Shown in pieces: positions 1 through 11,016 of a stretch of 64,000 nt of DNA. Each line of letters opens with the position of its first letter. Position 1 is the first letter of the stretch. A model generated the notes under the pieces. It was not told the origin of the DNA, did no database searches, and worked only from the letters and a program-made list of their open reading frames with translations. This DNA is from Perilla frutescens (Eukaryota; Streptophyta; Magnoliopsida; Lamiales; Lamiaceae), in NCBI GenBank assembly GCA_026008535.1, contig BRKX01000014.1, positions 47,250,506 through 47,314,505 of the forward strand, given 5' to 3'. The translations under genes and the position numbers were made by a program.

Positions 1-678
1 CCCAAATTTTTTTTACTGTCAATTTTGACCTCTCCGTTACGGTAAACGTTAAATTTACTGTCGATTTTGGTCCCATTGCACTTTTAATTTCAATCCCAAA
101 GTAACAATTAACCAACTAACTGTAACATTATTTAGAGTCAATTTTGATAGATTTTTTTCATGTTTTTTAGGGATATTCCACATAATTTTTGGAGGGATAA
201 TTGGCACTAAAATACATCTATATTCCCACAAAACCAACAAATCCAAATCAACTAAACCAAATCTATTTAATCATACGAATCAACAAGCCAAACTGAACTC
301 AACAAATGCCAAATCCAAACTGAAATCAACAAGACCAAATCCAAAGCCAATTGAAATAAGACCAAATACCAAAGCCAAACTGAAATCAACAAGACCATAT
401 CCAAACTGAAATAAGAATCAAATACCAAAGCCAAACTGAAATATACAAATAAACATAAACTGCAACTTCACAAATAAATAGAAATTGCAACTTCATCAAA
501 CTGAAATATTTCATCTGAATATACATCACTTCCAACAAGTTTGTTCCAGAAGCTCATCAAAAAATATTCAGCAGTAATATTTCAGTTGTAGTGAGGCAAA
601 ATAAACAGCAGTTAGGTAAAAAATTTGTATAAGCAGTTAGACAAAAAATGGGCTGTTTTTGTGAGAAGCAGAACACTT

Positions 679-786
679 TCATGCTTCTTTGGAGCCACTT
701 CCCTTTCCTTTTCCTTTGTCTACTGCAGACCTAAGGCTAGAGAGAGTGACAAACCTCTTACCCCCTTGAGTGATGACCTTCATAGA
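679..786 (-). pseudogene. 3' end of an unidentified gene, joined to the TMEM87-like fragment
   Basis: Read on the minus strand, about 35 codons run to a TGA at 679-681 and encode a peptide starting VITQGGKRFVTLSSLRSAV, followed by a Lys/Gly/Ser-rich end. The frame does not continue that of the TMEM87-like exon, which ends at the same place (around 786) after a MKFYE motif. I do not recognise the family. The abrupt change fits either a chimeric capture of two genes or the end of the host gene after an exon skip. The ORF is short, so coding status is uncertain. Confidence 0.3.
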
Positions 787-1167
787 ATTTCATGAGTGGA
801 GCCATTCTACCAGGTAGGTAACCAGATGGATTTTTCCAGACAGTTTTCCCTTCAACTTCAACATCTTTAAGTTGTGGATCATAGTGAATGAAATACAGGA
901 CATCCCAGTTCTTGTAATTTGTATAGATCTTGGCTGCAGAGTAGTCTCCGTAGAGTCCATATCAAATGATGCACCAAATACTCGCGGCTAACCTGGATCA
1001 TTAGTGGAAGGGCGGTAAATGATTTGACCCTGCTTGCAGACTCCAAGTTTTGCAAGATCTACTGTGCAGCACACAACTCTCTGACCTCCATACGCTGAAC
1101 CTCCAATTGTCTCCCTGTCGTCGACCTCAAATAAAACAGCATGAATCGAATCTGAACTGAAATTGGA
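787..1167 (-). pseudogene. TMEM87 / lung-seven-transmembrane family gene fragment, lumenal-domain exon
   Basis: The minus-strand translation gives SIHAVLFEVDDRETIGGS, then a CCTVDLAKLG-like stretch, IIYRPSTNDPG, PRVFGASFD and, in another frame, TVWKNPSGYLPGRMAPLMKFY. From memory this order matches plant TMEM87-type lung-seven-transmembrane proteins (Golgi/endomembrane, N-terminal lumenal domain before the seven helices). It is broken: the expected Trp codon after NDPG is TAG (near 988-990), and a one-base frameshift lies near 915. A 'ttttccaatttcag' acceptor precedes the exon at about 1155-1168, so introns are retained and the copy came from genomic DNA, not mRNA. It ends before the first membrane helix. 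The assignment is by recalled motif, not by search. Confidence 0.6.
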
Positions 1168-1477
1168 AAAATCCAAAAGCCTTCGGAATATTATCCTTTA
1201 AAATCTGGTTTTTAAGATAAAAAAAGATCAGCTATATCTTCGGATCTACAATGACTTAATGGCAATGATTAAAATCACAGCTTAAGAATTGGACAGATTC
1301 CACAAATATGGATTAGGAAAAGCAGAAAACTCGAAATTGTAAATTAAAAAAAAAGCATTCTTCACCCTAGAAAGAGGGAGATTCTAATTAGCCTTTTCAG
1401 CCTAGTTGGATGTTTTGTGAAAGCTAACAGAGCTCAAATTGAAAACTTCTAATCTTTCAGAACAAACCATTCACTAT

Positions 1478-2839
1478 TGGTGCGTCGTTTTTCACCAAAA
1501 ATAAATGTTCCGACTTTCGTCGGCAAGCCCACATTGCAGAGTACAGTGGCGAGTAGGATCGTCTCCCAAAGGACAGGCGAGAATTACTCTTGACTTTCAG
1601 TCTGCGTGCCCAAACTTCCAGAAACGTGTTTTGTGTGAATTATGTAAAATAAATCGAAGAATTAAATAACCAACTAACGAAAATACGTATGCAAACGAGC
1701 TGAACTAAATCAATTATAAGAGGGTATTCCGGATCCAATAAACTCCACTCCACTTATGACACCGATCACAGATGCAAGAATTAATTAATCAAACCATGCA
1801 AATCAGTTATAGTCATCGAAGACGCTTCTGACATGACCTAATCTCTCCATACTGTTTCGATAATTAAGAAGACGCTTCATTAATTATTCCCCTAATCGAC
1901 TAACAACTGTAAGAGACGCTCTATGAGTTTAATGAGCCGACAACAATGAGCACAAGAAAGACCTGATTCTTAACTTACAGAATCTGACCCAGGACTGTAA
2001 AATTAACTCTGTTATTCCCCTAGTTATTTGAGCAACCGTTTTACCACTTATTAAACCTAAACCACGATTACGTATGGCCGATTTAATTGGCTAGTAATTA
2101 ATCACAACCTACCAAATATTTGCAACTATTCGATAGACTTAGAATAATTAACGACCCGAAATCCAAGAATAACAGATACATGCATCAATTAATTATGAAC
2201 AAACAATTAGATCTCACATTTATATAAGCGGAGCTTCATCGTCGTCACCGGAATACGAATTACTTAGCTACTTTGCATGCTGGAATCGAGCAATACGAAG
2301 TTGTATAATCACGCGATGATGATATCGAAGAGAAGAAGAAAATAGAACTGAATTAAAAATGTTTGCTGTTGCGTTTCCCGTTCCTCGCGTGCGTGATGAT
2401 TGAAAATAAACTAAATACCTAATATATATTTACAATCCATAAAAGATAGAGTTCTAAATAGGAAATAACATCCTAATCTAGGTAAATCCCATGCAAAATA
2501 CTTTTAGAGGCGGTGGAGATGGATTTCCGCGTCCAGGTTCGCGCGAGGGCCGAGAACTGGGCTCAGCAAGCCCAAAAACGTATTCTGGACCGGGCCTCCA
2601 GAAATCTGCTTCAACCCTCCAGCTGCATGCCCTTGCAGCTTGATCTGCTCGAACTTCTCCCTTTCCTTTACTTGTATATTTTCTTGCACCAAAACCCTGC
2701 CTCTCTTCTCCATATTGCACCATGTCTCTACACAACTTAACAACATATCAAAGCACCAAAATACACAAATATAGGATAGACAATAAGGAGAAAAGTCACC
2801 AAAAAGTCGTGATAATAACAAGTAGAATATGTCCTATTA
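1478..2839 (-). mobile_element. Athila-type solo LTR with TSD ACTAT
   Basis: This 1362-bp segment starts TGGTGCGTCG and ends CCTATTA (the terminal CA mutated to TA). It is flanked by the exact 5-bp repeat ACTAT at 1473-1477 and 2840-2844. Its last ~510 bp match the 3' LTR of the degenerate Athila element (4654-4698 plus 10548-11016), where a purine tract adjoins the same end; this fixes the ends and the minus orientation. No internal region is present, so it is a solo LTR left by recombination between two LTRs. It interrupts the intron between the two TMEM87-like exon fragments and is therefore younger than that segment. Confidence 0.88.
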
Positions 2840-3239
2840 ACTATTCTTCTAGATCCCAATTTAGTGCCCACTAATCCTTGGGAAAAAGGGGGAATCAAGA
2901 AAGAAATGCATTTTCTATTAGATTATCAGCCTAGGCTTTCATTTGCAGCAAGTGAGACTAAAAAAAAGGTATCAGTCAGATGCTTTTCTTGAAGTACAAT
3001 ATCAAGTTTCCGCACCCATCAATTTCTCTAGATAGTAAAAATCCAAAGTATTTCACCAAACACTTCACAAAACTTCCTAACCACCGACATCTACGAACAC
3101 CAATTCCAAGTCAAATCTCGAGTGGATCTCCCCAAAAAAACTCGAATTCAACACCTTCAAGCAACAAATACCTAATCAAACAATCACGCAAACAACAAAG
3201 CTCGCCAAATTTCGCGAAAAAAATTAAAAAAAAATTCAC

Positions 3240-3372
3240 CGAATAAAAGAGTCTCCGGGGGAGGACTCGTTGAGGCCAGAGACGGAAGAGTAAATTCCCT
3301 CATGCCACCATGAACAACGAACGCATTTCCTTTGATGGAAGAAGAGAGGAAGAAGCTTACCGTAATTTGGGT
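3240..3372 (-). pseudogene. TMEM87-like gene fragment, N-terminal exon
   Basis: Minus-strand reading gives SSSIKGNAFVVHGG in one frame, then, after a frameshift, GIYSSVSGLNESSPGDSFIR. This corresponds to the N-terminal 'SIHEY...FxxHGGxEG' region that I recall for plant TMEM87-like proteins. It lies upstream, in gene orientation, of the exon at 787-1167, in the right order and on the same strand, so both belong to one captured gene. The separating intron now holds the Athila solo LTR. The region 3373-3600 would be the 5' leader or promoter of that gene and shows no ORF. The match is weaker than for the other exon because the reading frame is broken. Confidence 0.5.
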
Positions 3373-3772
3373 GTGTCATTGGCAAGAAAAACTTCCTTCG
3401 AATCATGGTGTGTTTTGCTTTTGATGCGATTCCAACGTGCTATTCAATTTTGGCTGGTCAATTAGGGGGAAATTAGGGTTTTGATTTGGGTGGGATTTGA
3501 GATTTTCTTGGGTTAAGGGTTCAGGATTGGGAAATTAGGGCTTTAGATCGATTTTAGGGTGAAATCCCGCTCAAATAAGCCACACGTGCTGCTCGTGCGA
3601 AGGTTCCGTCTCTCACTCTTAACAGCCATTTAATTTAAAGGGACTAAAATTGACAGTGTCAATCCTATAGGACTAAAAGTGAGCGAAAATTTAGAAAAAG
3701 GACTAAAATAGACAGCTCTGGGACCAAAAGGGGAGTGAGGCGTGTCCTATGGGACCAAAAGTGAAATTTTCT

Positions 3773-4653
3773 CGGATTATTATATTGTTCATAAACAATA
3801 TTATCAATCATACTCAGGTTGAGGTCGGCAGCGTCGGTGTCAGCGCCGTCAATATTGGATATGGTATAAGAAATTATTGCGTTTTCATTTTCGACCGGTG
3901 TCGGAATGACGGGTGCCTCTCCGTTAAATTCATACTCGTAAGACTTGGCATGCTCCAACATCTTTTCCATCATTTGGAATGACCAGATATGCTTCGTCTT
4001 CTTCTCTCTCATCTTTTCTACTGATTTCGAGCCTTGAAAATATTGACTTGAGGAAAGTTAATTAATTATTCAATATTGTTGCGGGGTGGAAATTTCCAGT
4101 TACACTTTTCTGTATTTCATAATTAAATTTATAATTTTAAAAATATTTATTACAAAATAAAAATTAATTATAATATAAATAAAAAAAATAAATTAAAAAT
4201 CTATAAGATATAATTTTTAATAAATCAACCACAATAATGAATTATTAATTGAAAAATTAAAATTAAATATTAAAAAATAATTATAAACCTTAATTGGATA
4301 AGGTGAACCCTAAGAAACAACCATAAAATTAAACTAAATCACAAAAAAATAAAATTGAAGAAAAAAATACAAGAAAACCCCATAATTTGAATGTGCAACA
4401 CGGAGTCTAACACGGAGATTGCAATATGAAGTTTCACGTGTATTGTCGGCGTTCTGGTGAGACAGTCGAGATCCTCTAATCCATAATTAATAATATTGTT
4501 CAGATCGATTCTCATTCCATAAATGGAAGTTTGGAATAATAGAAAAACATTTGTGTGATATTTCATTTTAATTTGCTATGAGAAAAGAGAAAACTAGTTT
4601 TAATATGGAAATTCATAAGGATGGAAAAGGAAAAAAGGATTAAATAAAAATAG
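3773..4653. other. AT-rich interval, no recognised gene
   Basis: The only notable frame is minus-strand 3775-4012 (an ORF starting MREKKTKHIWSFQMMEKML with an acidic, Asn-rich continuation). I cannot assign it, and it runs into the repeat-like end of the preceding segment. The rest (4014-4653) is very AT-rich with runs of A and T. It ends at the truncation point of the Athila LTR near 4654, where similarity to the solo LTR at 2329 onward begins. Confidence 0.4.
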
Positions 4654-4698
4654 AGTTGAGAAGAGAAGAAGAAAATAGAACTAAATTAAAACTGTTCG
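4654..4698 (-). repeat. Athila 3' LTR remnant, distal piece
   Basis: The motif 'agaagaaaatagaact' and following bases match the solo LTR around 2329-2385. The piece ends with GTTCG (4694-4698), the left target-site duplication of the family M insertion. The other part resumes at 10543. Sequence left of 4654 does not match the LTR, so the LTR's outer ~850 bp were lost by a deletion or rearrangement. Confidence 0.75.
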
Positions 4699-5895
4699 TG
4701 ATGAAGCCACGAAAAGCCTTGAAGAACTTAATCCGGAGCTGCAAATACGTGGTCCAATTACACGATTTCGAGCAATACAATTGCAAGGATTTTTCCAAGC
4801 ATTTGTATGTAAGAAATTCGAAGATGACAAAGATGTTGAGAGAAACTCCAAAATTGTTACTTTGCTAGTAATTAAACATTGGAGATCAAGATTTGAAGAA
4901 GAGAACATGAAGAACTCGTCGAGTTGTGCATGCGTGCACGAGATCAGATTTTCAGCCCTTTAATTAATTTAATTAGGGGTTAAATTTTATTTAGACTATA
5001 GTATTTATTTAATTATGTTAGACTATAGTTTAATTCAGATTTTTATTTAATTTTGATATAATTTTCATCCATTAATTACATAGGTTTGACTAGAATTGTA
5101 TTTAAGGCAATTTCCTACCTTGAATAGAATTCTAGTTTAGGGAACTTCCTAGTATAGTTAGAGATCCCTTTTGGATCAATTTTTAAGCCTTTTTTGATGA
5201 TTAATTTCGTTCCCCATAGGCTTATAAATAGGGGAACCATGTCACATTGATACTTTAGACTATATTTGATTAATTAAGCTTTGCTTTCAATATTGTCTCA
5301 ACCCCTTTTTAATCTTTGTGAGTTTTGATTTAAAAATTCATATTCTTGGAGCTAGCAACTTTAAGTCTTATTCAAAGGTATTGCTTAATCCACTTGAGGG
5401 ATTAACCGGTATTCTCTATCCGGAGATCAACTTAGAGATTTCAACCTTGGATACATTCGAGATTCAAGGAGGCTATCGGGCTGTGATTCACATCAACGAA
5501 TCATCATCCATCAACCATCATCGACGACGCCCATCCCCATCGACGCACGCCTCAATTCAGTCCCCCAAGTTCGAGCAATCAACCACCGTTCGTTTTATCC
5601 GTAAGTTCGTTGCATCCCTATCATATCCTACCTTCTCCAAACCATTATTCACAACCATCACACACGAAACCCTACATAATTCAGCCCACAAAACCGTTCC
5701 CATACAGCCCCTCGTTCCTTTGAATTGTGTTACATAGTTTGTGTCATTTTTCTAGGTATTTTAGTTGTCTAGTTGTCTATTTTTTCAATTGTTTATCGAG
5801 TCGGATTGAAGCCCTTAATTCGCTGACGTGTTTCGTATCCAGAAGTCTTCCGCTACGTTCTCAAGATTCGTCCTAGCATAGTCCGAGTCGTATCA
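4699..5895 (+). repeat. family M 5' LTR
   Basis: TG...CA ends, 1197 bp. The first ~260 bp are an open frame (DEATKSLEELNPELQIRGPI... to a TAA near 4960) that would be the C-terminal tail of the gag ORF when read in the 3' copy. TATAAATA lies at 5223-5230, and a GTAAGT motif in the U5 part at 5601-5606. Confidence 0.9.
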
Positions 5896-6654
5896 TAAAT
5901 TTGGCATCAGAGCCACGTTAGCTCTGCTGGTCGTGGTTCAATCCGACGTGTCATTTTTATCCTACGTGTCGTCTTACGTGTCTTCTTTATTTTTATTTTA
6001 TCGAGTTGTAATAGCATAGTTGCTCATTGAAAAAAAAAAAGCAAACGGTAAAAAAAAAAAAAGAGGAAAAGACCGAAAAAAAAAAGAAAATTAAATTTCG
6101 GATAAAAAAAAAGGAAAAATTCAAAAATTAAAAAAAAAAGAGGTATATTCATTGTGTTTCCAATTGAGTCTTGTTTTATTTTGGTACTTTCCTTTTAGTA
6201 CTTCTCTATTTTTGGCATTTACCTTGTGAGTCAATTTTAATTTTGGTAGTTTCCTTCTAGGATAATTCTTTAGTTGGTAACTTCCTTTAGAGTCTTATTT
6301 TATTTTTGGAACTTTCCTTCCAAGCTTTATTTTTATTTTGGTAGTTTCCTTTTGAGTTGTACAAATTATTTTTGGTTCATTCCTTTTAGAGTCTAGTTCA
6401 ATTAGGATATTTAGATTGTGTCACAATTGTGTAACACTTTCCAAATTACCTAATCTTTCTTTCCTTCTTCTTTCCTATTTCTTTCCTTCTACCTTTAGGA
6501 TTTATTTTTGGATTCCTACACTATTTAGGACTTCAAAAATACATCTAATTCTTTCCTTATCTTGATTTCTTCCATTCCAATCCTTTCAAACCTTCCATAT
6601 ACTCCCCTATACCCATTAATTTTCGTCCCCTATACCCTATAGAGTTCGAAAATT
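5896..6654 (+). other. family M leader: PBS, A-tracts, pyrimidine repeats
   Basis: The PBS-like TGGCATCAGAGCCA is at 5902-5915, close to the plant initiator-Met tRNA PBS (TGGTATCAGAGC). A-tracts separated by short spacers follow at 6030-6140. Then come several degenerate ~35-45-bp units of the form 'tttggtagtttccttytag...' at about 6175-6420, and a pyrimidine-rich stretch to 6650. No convincing ORF is present. Confidence 0.7.
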
Positions 6655-7914
6655 TGATGAGGACATCCATAGCAATGAGGAACTCAATGAAGAGCTTCAA
6701 TTCAAAGGACCGGTCACAAGACTACGAGCTAAGAAGTTACAAGATTATTTGCAAGCTACAATTCGCAAGAAGCTCGAAGAAGAAGACGGCGTGCAAGGAA
6801 GCTTGAAGATGATGATGAACTTGTTGTCATTGGAAGATGGAGATCAAGGCTTGGAGTGCAATGCATAAGGACGTGTACGTGTGCATGTGAGTGTGCATGT
6901 GTGCGTGTGATTGAAGCCCATGGCCAAGATGGTGAAGCCCAAAATAATCGGCCCTTGATGATCCAATTAAGGGGATTGATTTATTAGACTATAGTATTTT
7001 ATTTTATTTATTTGGATTATAGTATAAATCAGTTTATTTAATTTAATTTGGATGTAATTTTCGGTTATTTTAAGTCATAGTTTGACTAGGATTTTAGATA
7101 AGGCAAGATCTACAAGTTCTACCTTAAATAGAATTCTAGTTTAGGAAACTTCCAAGTCCAATCCTAGATTGATTTGGACTCAATATTTTCGGCCCTTAGC
7201 TATAGATTTTCGGCCCTTAGCTATAGATTTTCGGCCCTCCCTCTATTATAAATAGAGGTACCATGTGACATTCATACTTTAGACTATATTTGATTATTAA
7301 GCCTTTGCTTTCAATATCGTCTCTCCCCTTTTAATCTTTTGTGAGTTTAGATAATTAAATTCATACTCTTAGATTTAGCATCTCTAAGTTTTACAAAGGG
7401 AATTCGTCATCCACGTTCGAGGGATCGCCGGAGACTCGCTATCCGAAGAGCAACTTAAAGAATTTGGTCTTGTATACGTTCGAGATCCAAGGCAACTTTC
7501 GGGTTGTAATTCACAACACCTCCATCACCGCTGTCCATCATCCACGACACCACCATCACCGCCGTCGTACGCCTCCAAGAACAGCCACCACCGTGATCAA
7601 GATCGTGTACCTCCCGTTCAATCCGTAAGTTCGATACAACTCTATCATACCCTATCTACTCAAGCCCTTCTTCACCCATACCTCACACCTAAAATACCTT
7701 CACCCTACTCGTCCATATCAGCGTCCAAAACAGCCCTTGTTTCCTTTGGATTTGTGTTATTTTGTGTGTCATAAGTCTAGGTATTTTATTTAGTCCTAGT
7801 CGTCTAGTTTGTTCGTTAATCTTCCGCATATTTTCCTTTGATCATTTGAGTCATAGAAGACACAAAACTTACGTGTGTCAATGTGTGTTCGTTCCTAGAG
7901 TCCGGGTCGTATCA
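6655..7914 (+). mobile_element. family K solo LTR with TSD AAATT, inserted in family M element
   Basis: A 1260-bp TGATGAGGACATCC...GTATCA segment is flanked by AAATT at 6650-6654 and 7915-7919. It aligns with the family K LTRs (for example 40114-41377), including the LTR-encoded tail (EDIHSNEELNEELQFKGPVT..., 6655 to about 6870), a twice-repeated 'ttttcggcccttagctatag' near 7190-7230, a TATA-like 'tataaata' near 7248, and GTAAGT at 7625-7630. There is no internal region, so it is a solo LTR. Confidence 0.92.
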
Positions 7915-7948
7915 AAATTTCAGCCTTAGTCACATACACCCATGCACC

Positions 7949-9370
7949 ATGCTTCCCATGGCCCGTACACCATATACATCAAATTCTCACCATCTCTACC
8001 GCAACAACAACATGATCATACCCGAGTTTGAAGGTCTATACTATCCCGACATCTATTTGGATTGGGAACGCAAAGTAGACAAACTTTTTGAGTGCTATGA
8101 CTTCCCCGAGAAAAAGAAAGTGCAGCTAGTTTCGTCAAAGTTTAAAGGCTACGCAACAACATGGTGGGAATTCCAGCAGAACCGGTGCCATAGAGATCAC
8201 CTTCCACCTATCGACACATGGCGTGAGTTGAAAGATTTGATGCGGAAACGCTTCATTCCAGACCACTACCAATGGGAGCTGGAGGAAAAGCTATACAAGC
8301 TTAGACAAAGAGATCGAAGTGTAAATGACTACTACAACAAAATGATTGAAGCCATGAGACGAGCTGATGTAGAAGAATATCCAGAAGATACCATGGATAG
8401 ATTTCTAGCTGGTCTATGAAGGGCAATCCGTAAAAGAGTAGCATTGTACCCCTTCGACGAGTTGGAAGACATGGTGGAATACACCATTTGGATAGAAAAG
8501 TGGCTAGAGGAACTAGAGATGAAGTCAAAAGAGGAGGTTCAAGTAGAGTCGAGCATTGCCACCCATGATGCTTCTATTTCCAAGGTACCAATTCTAGACT
8601 TCGTTGAAGTACCTTTTATCTCATTACCGTCTGTTTCTATGTGCTTAGAAGATGAGATAGTTGAAGAATCTAAGCCGGAAGTAGACATGATAGAAACATC
8701 GAATGAGGAGATGTCAGTTTTGGAGGAGTTAGTTCAAGACGATTGTAATCAAGATGAGTCGGTTTCCATTCATGTTGATGAAGAGGTGTCCATTCTCGAA
8801 ATTACTAATTTGGAGAAGATAAGTATAGAAGATTGCAGTTTGGATGTTTTGTCCATGGAGATGACAAGTCCTGAAGATTGTATGGATGAGAAACTACAAA
8901 TTGTGAATTTGGAGATCCATGATGCAGTTAAGGAAGCCGAAGAAGTTGAAGAGTTGTTGGAGATACAACCTTGTAATGAAAAGGAGAATGACATCCGTGA
9001 GATAATGGTTGAAGATCATGAAGAGCTCGAACAAGCTAGCATGGCAGATCCATCGATTTCTAACATTTTTTGTCAACCGTTTTCTTGTGATATCTTTATT
9101 TTACAGGTTGTTGAAGAAATTCCATTGGAATTTGATGTACCACCAGATTTGATCATGAATGCCATGTCAAGGCAATCTATGGAGCTAGAGTTTCGGATGA
9201 TTAACACAAGTGGAATGTTCTCGTTCATGTTCATGAAGATGTGTTTTATGCAGCTTGTGCAAAAAGAATTTGATGGCCAGTTCGTGTTTGTCTTTTATCC
9301 CGGAGCTTTGAATTCGAGGACGAATTCTTTTCAAGAGGAGGGGAATGATGAAGCCACGAAAAGCCTTTAA
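7949..9370 (+). pseudogene. family M gag (Ty3-type capsid) with acidic C-terminal region, broken
   Basis: The retrotransposon gag domain spans about 140 residues: EFEGLYYPDIYLDWERKVD, a CYDFPEKKKVQL helix, GYATTWWEFQQNR, RFIPDHYQWELEEKLYKL. This is the capsid fold that packages element RNA. A TGA at 8417-8419 stands where the relative at 61755-63323 has Arg. The frame then reopens as a long Glu/Val-rich segment and enters the 3' LTR with NSRTNSFQEEGNDEATKSL, where a TAA (9368-9370; GAA in the 5' LTR) stops it. No CCHC zinc knuckle or protease is visible. Start chosen: first in-frame ATG after the nested solo LTR and after a possible acceptor CAG at 7921-7923. It cannot give full-length protein as it stands. 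Confidence 0.8.
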
Positions 9371-10542
9371 GAACTTCATCCGGAGCTGCAAATACGTGGT
9401 CCAATTACATGATTTCGAGCAATACAATTGCAAGGATTTTTCCAAGCATTTGTATGTAAGAAATTCGAAGATGACAAAGATGTTGAGAGCAACTCCAAAA
9501 TTGTTACTTTGCTAGTAATTAAAGATTGGAGATCAAGGTTTGAAGAAGAGAATATGAAGAACTCGTCGAGTTGTGCATGCGTGCACGGGATCAGATTTTC
9601 GGCCCTTTAATTAATTTAATTAGGGGTTGAATTTTATTTAGACTATAGTATTTATTTAATTATGTTAGACTATAGTTTAATTCAGATTTTTATTTAATTT
9701 TGATGTAATTTTCATCCATTAATTACATAGGTTTGACTAGAATTGTATTTAAGGCAATTTCCTACCTTGAATAGAATTCTAGTTTAGGGAACTTCCTAGT
9801 ATAGTTAGAGATCCCTTTTGGATCAATTTTTAAGCCTTTTTTGATGATTAATTTCGTTCCCCATAGGCTTATAAATAGGGGAACCATGTCACATTGATAC
9901 TTTAGACTATATTTGATTAATTAAGCTTTGCTTTCAATATTGTCTCAACCCCTTTTTAATCTTTGTGAGTTTTGATTTAAAAATTCATATTCTTGGAGCT
10001 AGCAACTTTAAGTCTTATTCAAGGGTATTGCTTAATCCACTTGAGGGATTAACCGGTATTCGCTATCCGAAGATCAACTTAGAGATTTCAACCTTGGATA
10101 CGTTCGAGATTCAAGGAGGCTATCGGGTTGTGATTCACATCAACGAATCATCATCCATCAACCATCATCGACAACGCCCATCCCCATCGACGCATGCCTC
10201 AATTCAGTCCCCCAACTTCGAGCAATCAACCACCGTTCGTTTTATCCGTAAGTTTGTTGCATCCCTATCATATCCTACCTTCTCCAAACCATTCTTCACA
10301 ACCATCACACACGAAACCCTACATAATTCAGCCCACAAAACCGTTCCCATACAGCCCCTCATTCCTTTGAATTGTGTTACATAGTTTGTGTCATTTTTCT
10401 AGGTATTTTAGTTGTCTAGTTGTCTATTTTTTCCATTGTTTATCGAGTCGGATTGAAGCCCTTAATTCGCTGACGTGTTTCGTATCCAGAAGTCTTCCGC
10501 TACGTTCTCAAGATTCGTCCTAGCATAGTCCGGGTCGTATCA
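9346..10542 (+). repeat. family M 3' LTR
   Basis: 1197 bp, preceded by the hairpin motif GAATTCGAGGACGAATTC (9310-9327) and the purine tract 'caagaggaggggaa' (PPT, ends 9345). Followed by TSD GTTCG (10543-10547). It differs from the 5' LTR at about two dozen sites seen by eye, including GAA to TAA in the tail ORF. Confidence 0.9.
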
Positions 10543-10547
10543 GTTCG

Positions 10548-11016
10548 CTGCTGCATTTCTCGTTCCTCGCGTGCGTGATGATTGAAAATAAACTAAATAC
10601 CTAATATATATTTACAATCCATAAAAGATAGAGTTCTAAATAGGAAATAACATCCTAATCTAGGTAAATCCCATGCAAAATACTTTTAGAGGCGGTGGAG
10701 ATGGATTTCCGCGTCCAGGTTCGAGCGAGGGCCGAGAACTGGGCTCAGCAAGCCCAAAAACGTATTATGGACTGGGCCTCCAGAAATCTGCTTCAATCCT
10801 CCAGCTGCATGCCCTTGCAGCTTGATCTGCTCGAACTTTCCCCTTTCCTTGTATCTTTTCTTGCACCAAAACCCTGTCTCTCTTCTTCATATTGCACCAT
10901 GTTCCTACACAACTTAACAACATATCAAAGCACCAAAATACACAAATATAGGATAGACAATAAGGAGAAAAGTCACCAAAAAGTCGTGATAATAACAAGT
11001 AGAATATGTCCTATCA
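10548..11016 (-). repeat. Athila 3' LTR remnant, proximal piece
   Basis: Matches 2376-2839 of the solo LTR nearly base for base. It ends CCTATCA at 11016, directly next to the polypyrimidine tract 'aatccccccacactt' (the PPT on the minus strand). This shows that the piece is the 3' LTR and that the element runs leftward. Confidence 0.85.

Larger units (their letters stand above)
1..3772. mobile_element. DNA-transposon-like segment with captured gene fragments (left end outside window)
   Basis: Both edges carry AT-rich repeats of the type 'gactaaaattgacag' / 'gggaccaaaa': plus sense near 3640-3772, and roughly reverse-complement at 10-90 ('ctgtcaattttgacc', 'tcgattttggtccc'). Such imperfect, internally repeated inverted ends are typical of plant Mutator-like elements. 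Between them lie intron-containing fragments of at least one host gene on the minus strand. I see no transposase. The left terminus and any target-site duplication are outside the window, so Pack-MULE is an inference; a truncated native gene next to unrelated repeats is the alternative. Confidence 0.4.
4699..10542 (+). mobile_element. family M gag-only (non-autonomous) Ty3-type element, TSD GTTCG
   Basis: The two LTRs (4699-5895 and 9346-10542) are 1197 bp each, start TGATGAAGCC and end GTATCA. They are flanked by GTTCG at 4694-4698 and 10543-10547. By eye the LTRs differ at roughly two dozen sites (about 2%), so the insertion is not recent. The internal region has a PBS, an A-tract leader, a broken gag ORF and a PPT, but no protease, RT, RNase H or integrase. 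Removing the nested solo LTR gives an element of about 4.58 kb. The layout fits non-autonomous gag-bearing LTR elements of plants (TR-GAG, or noaCRM-like), which need enzymes from a relative. Confidence 0.85.

Noticed and set aside
2513..2740. 75-residue ORF, also at 10695-11033
   Set aside because: It lies inside the Athila LTR, with different lengths and frames in the two copies.
5896..5915. tRNA gene suggested by 'tggcatcagagcca'
   Set aside because: It is a primer-binding site next to an LTR; no cloverleaf sequence surrounds it.
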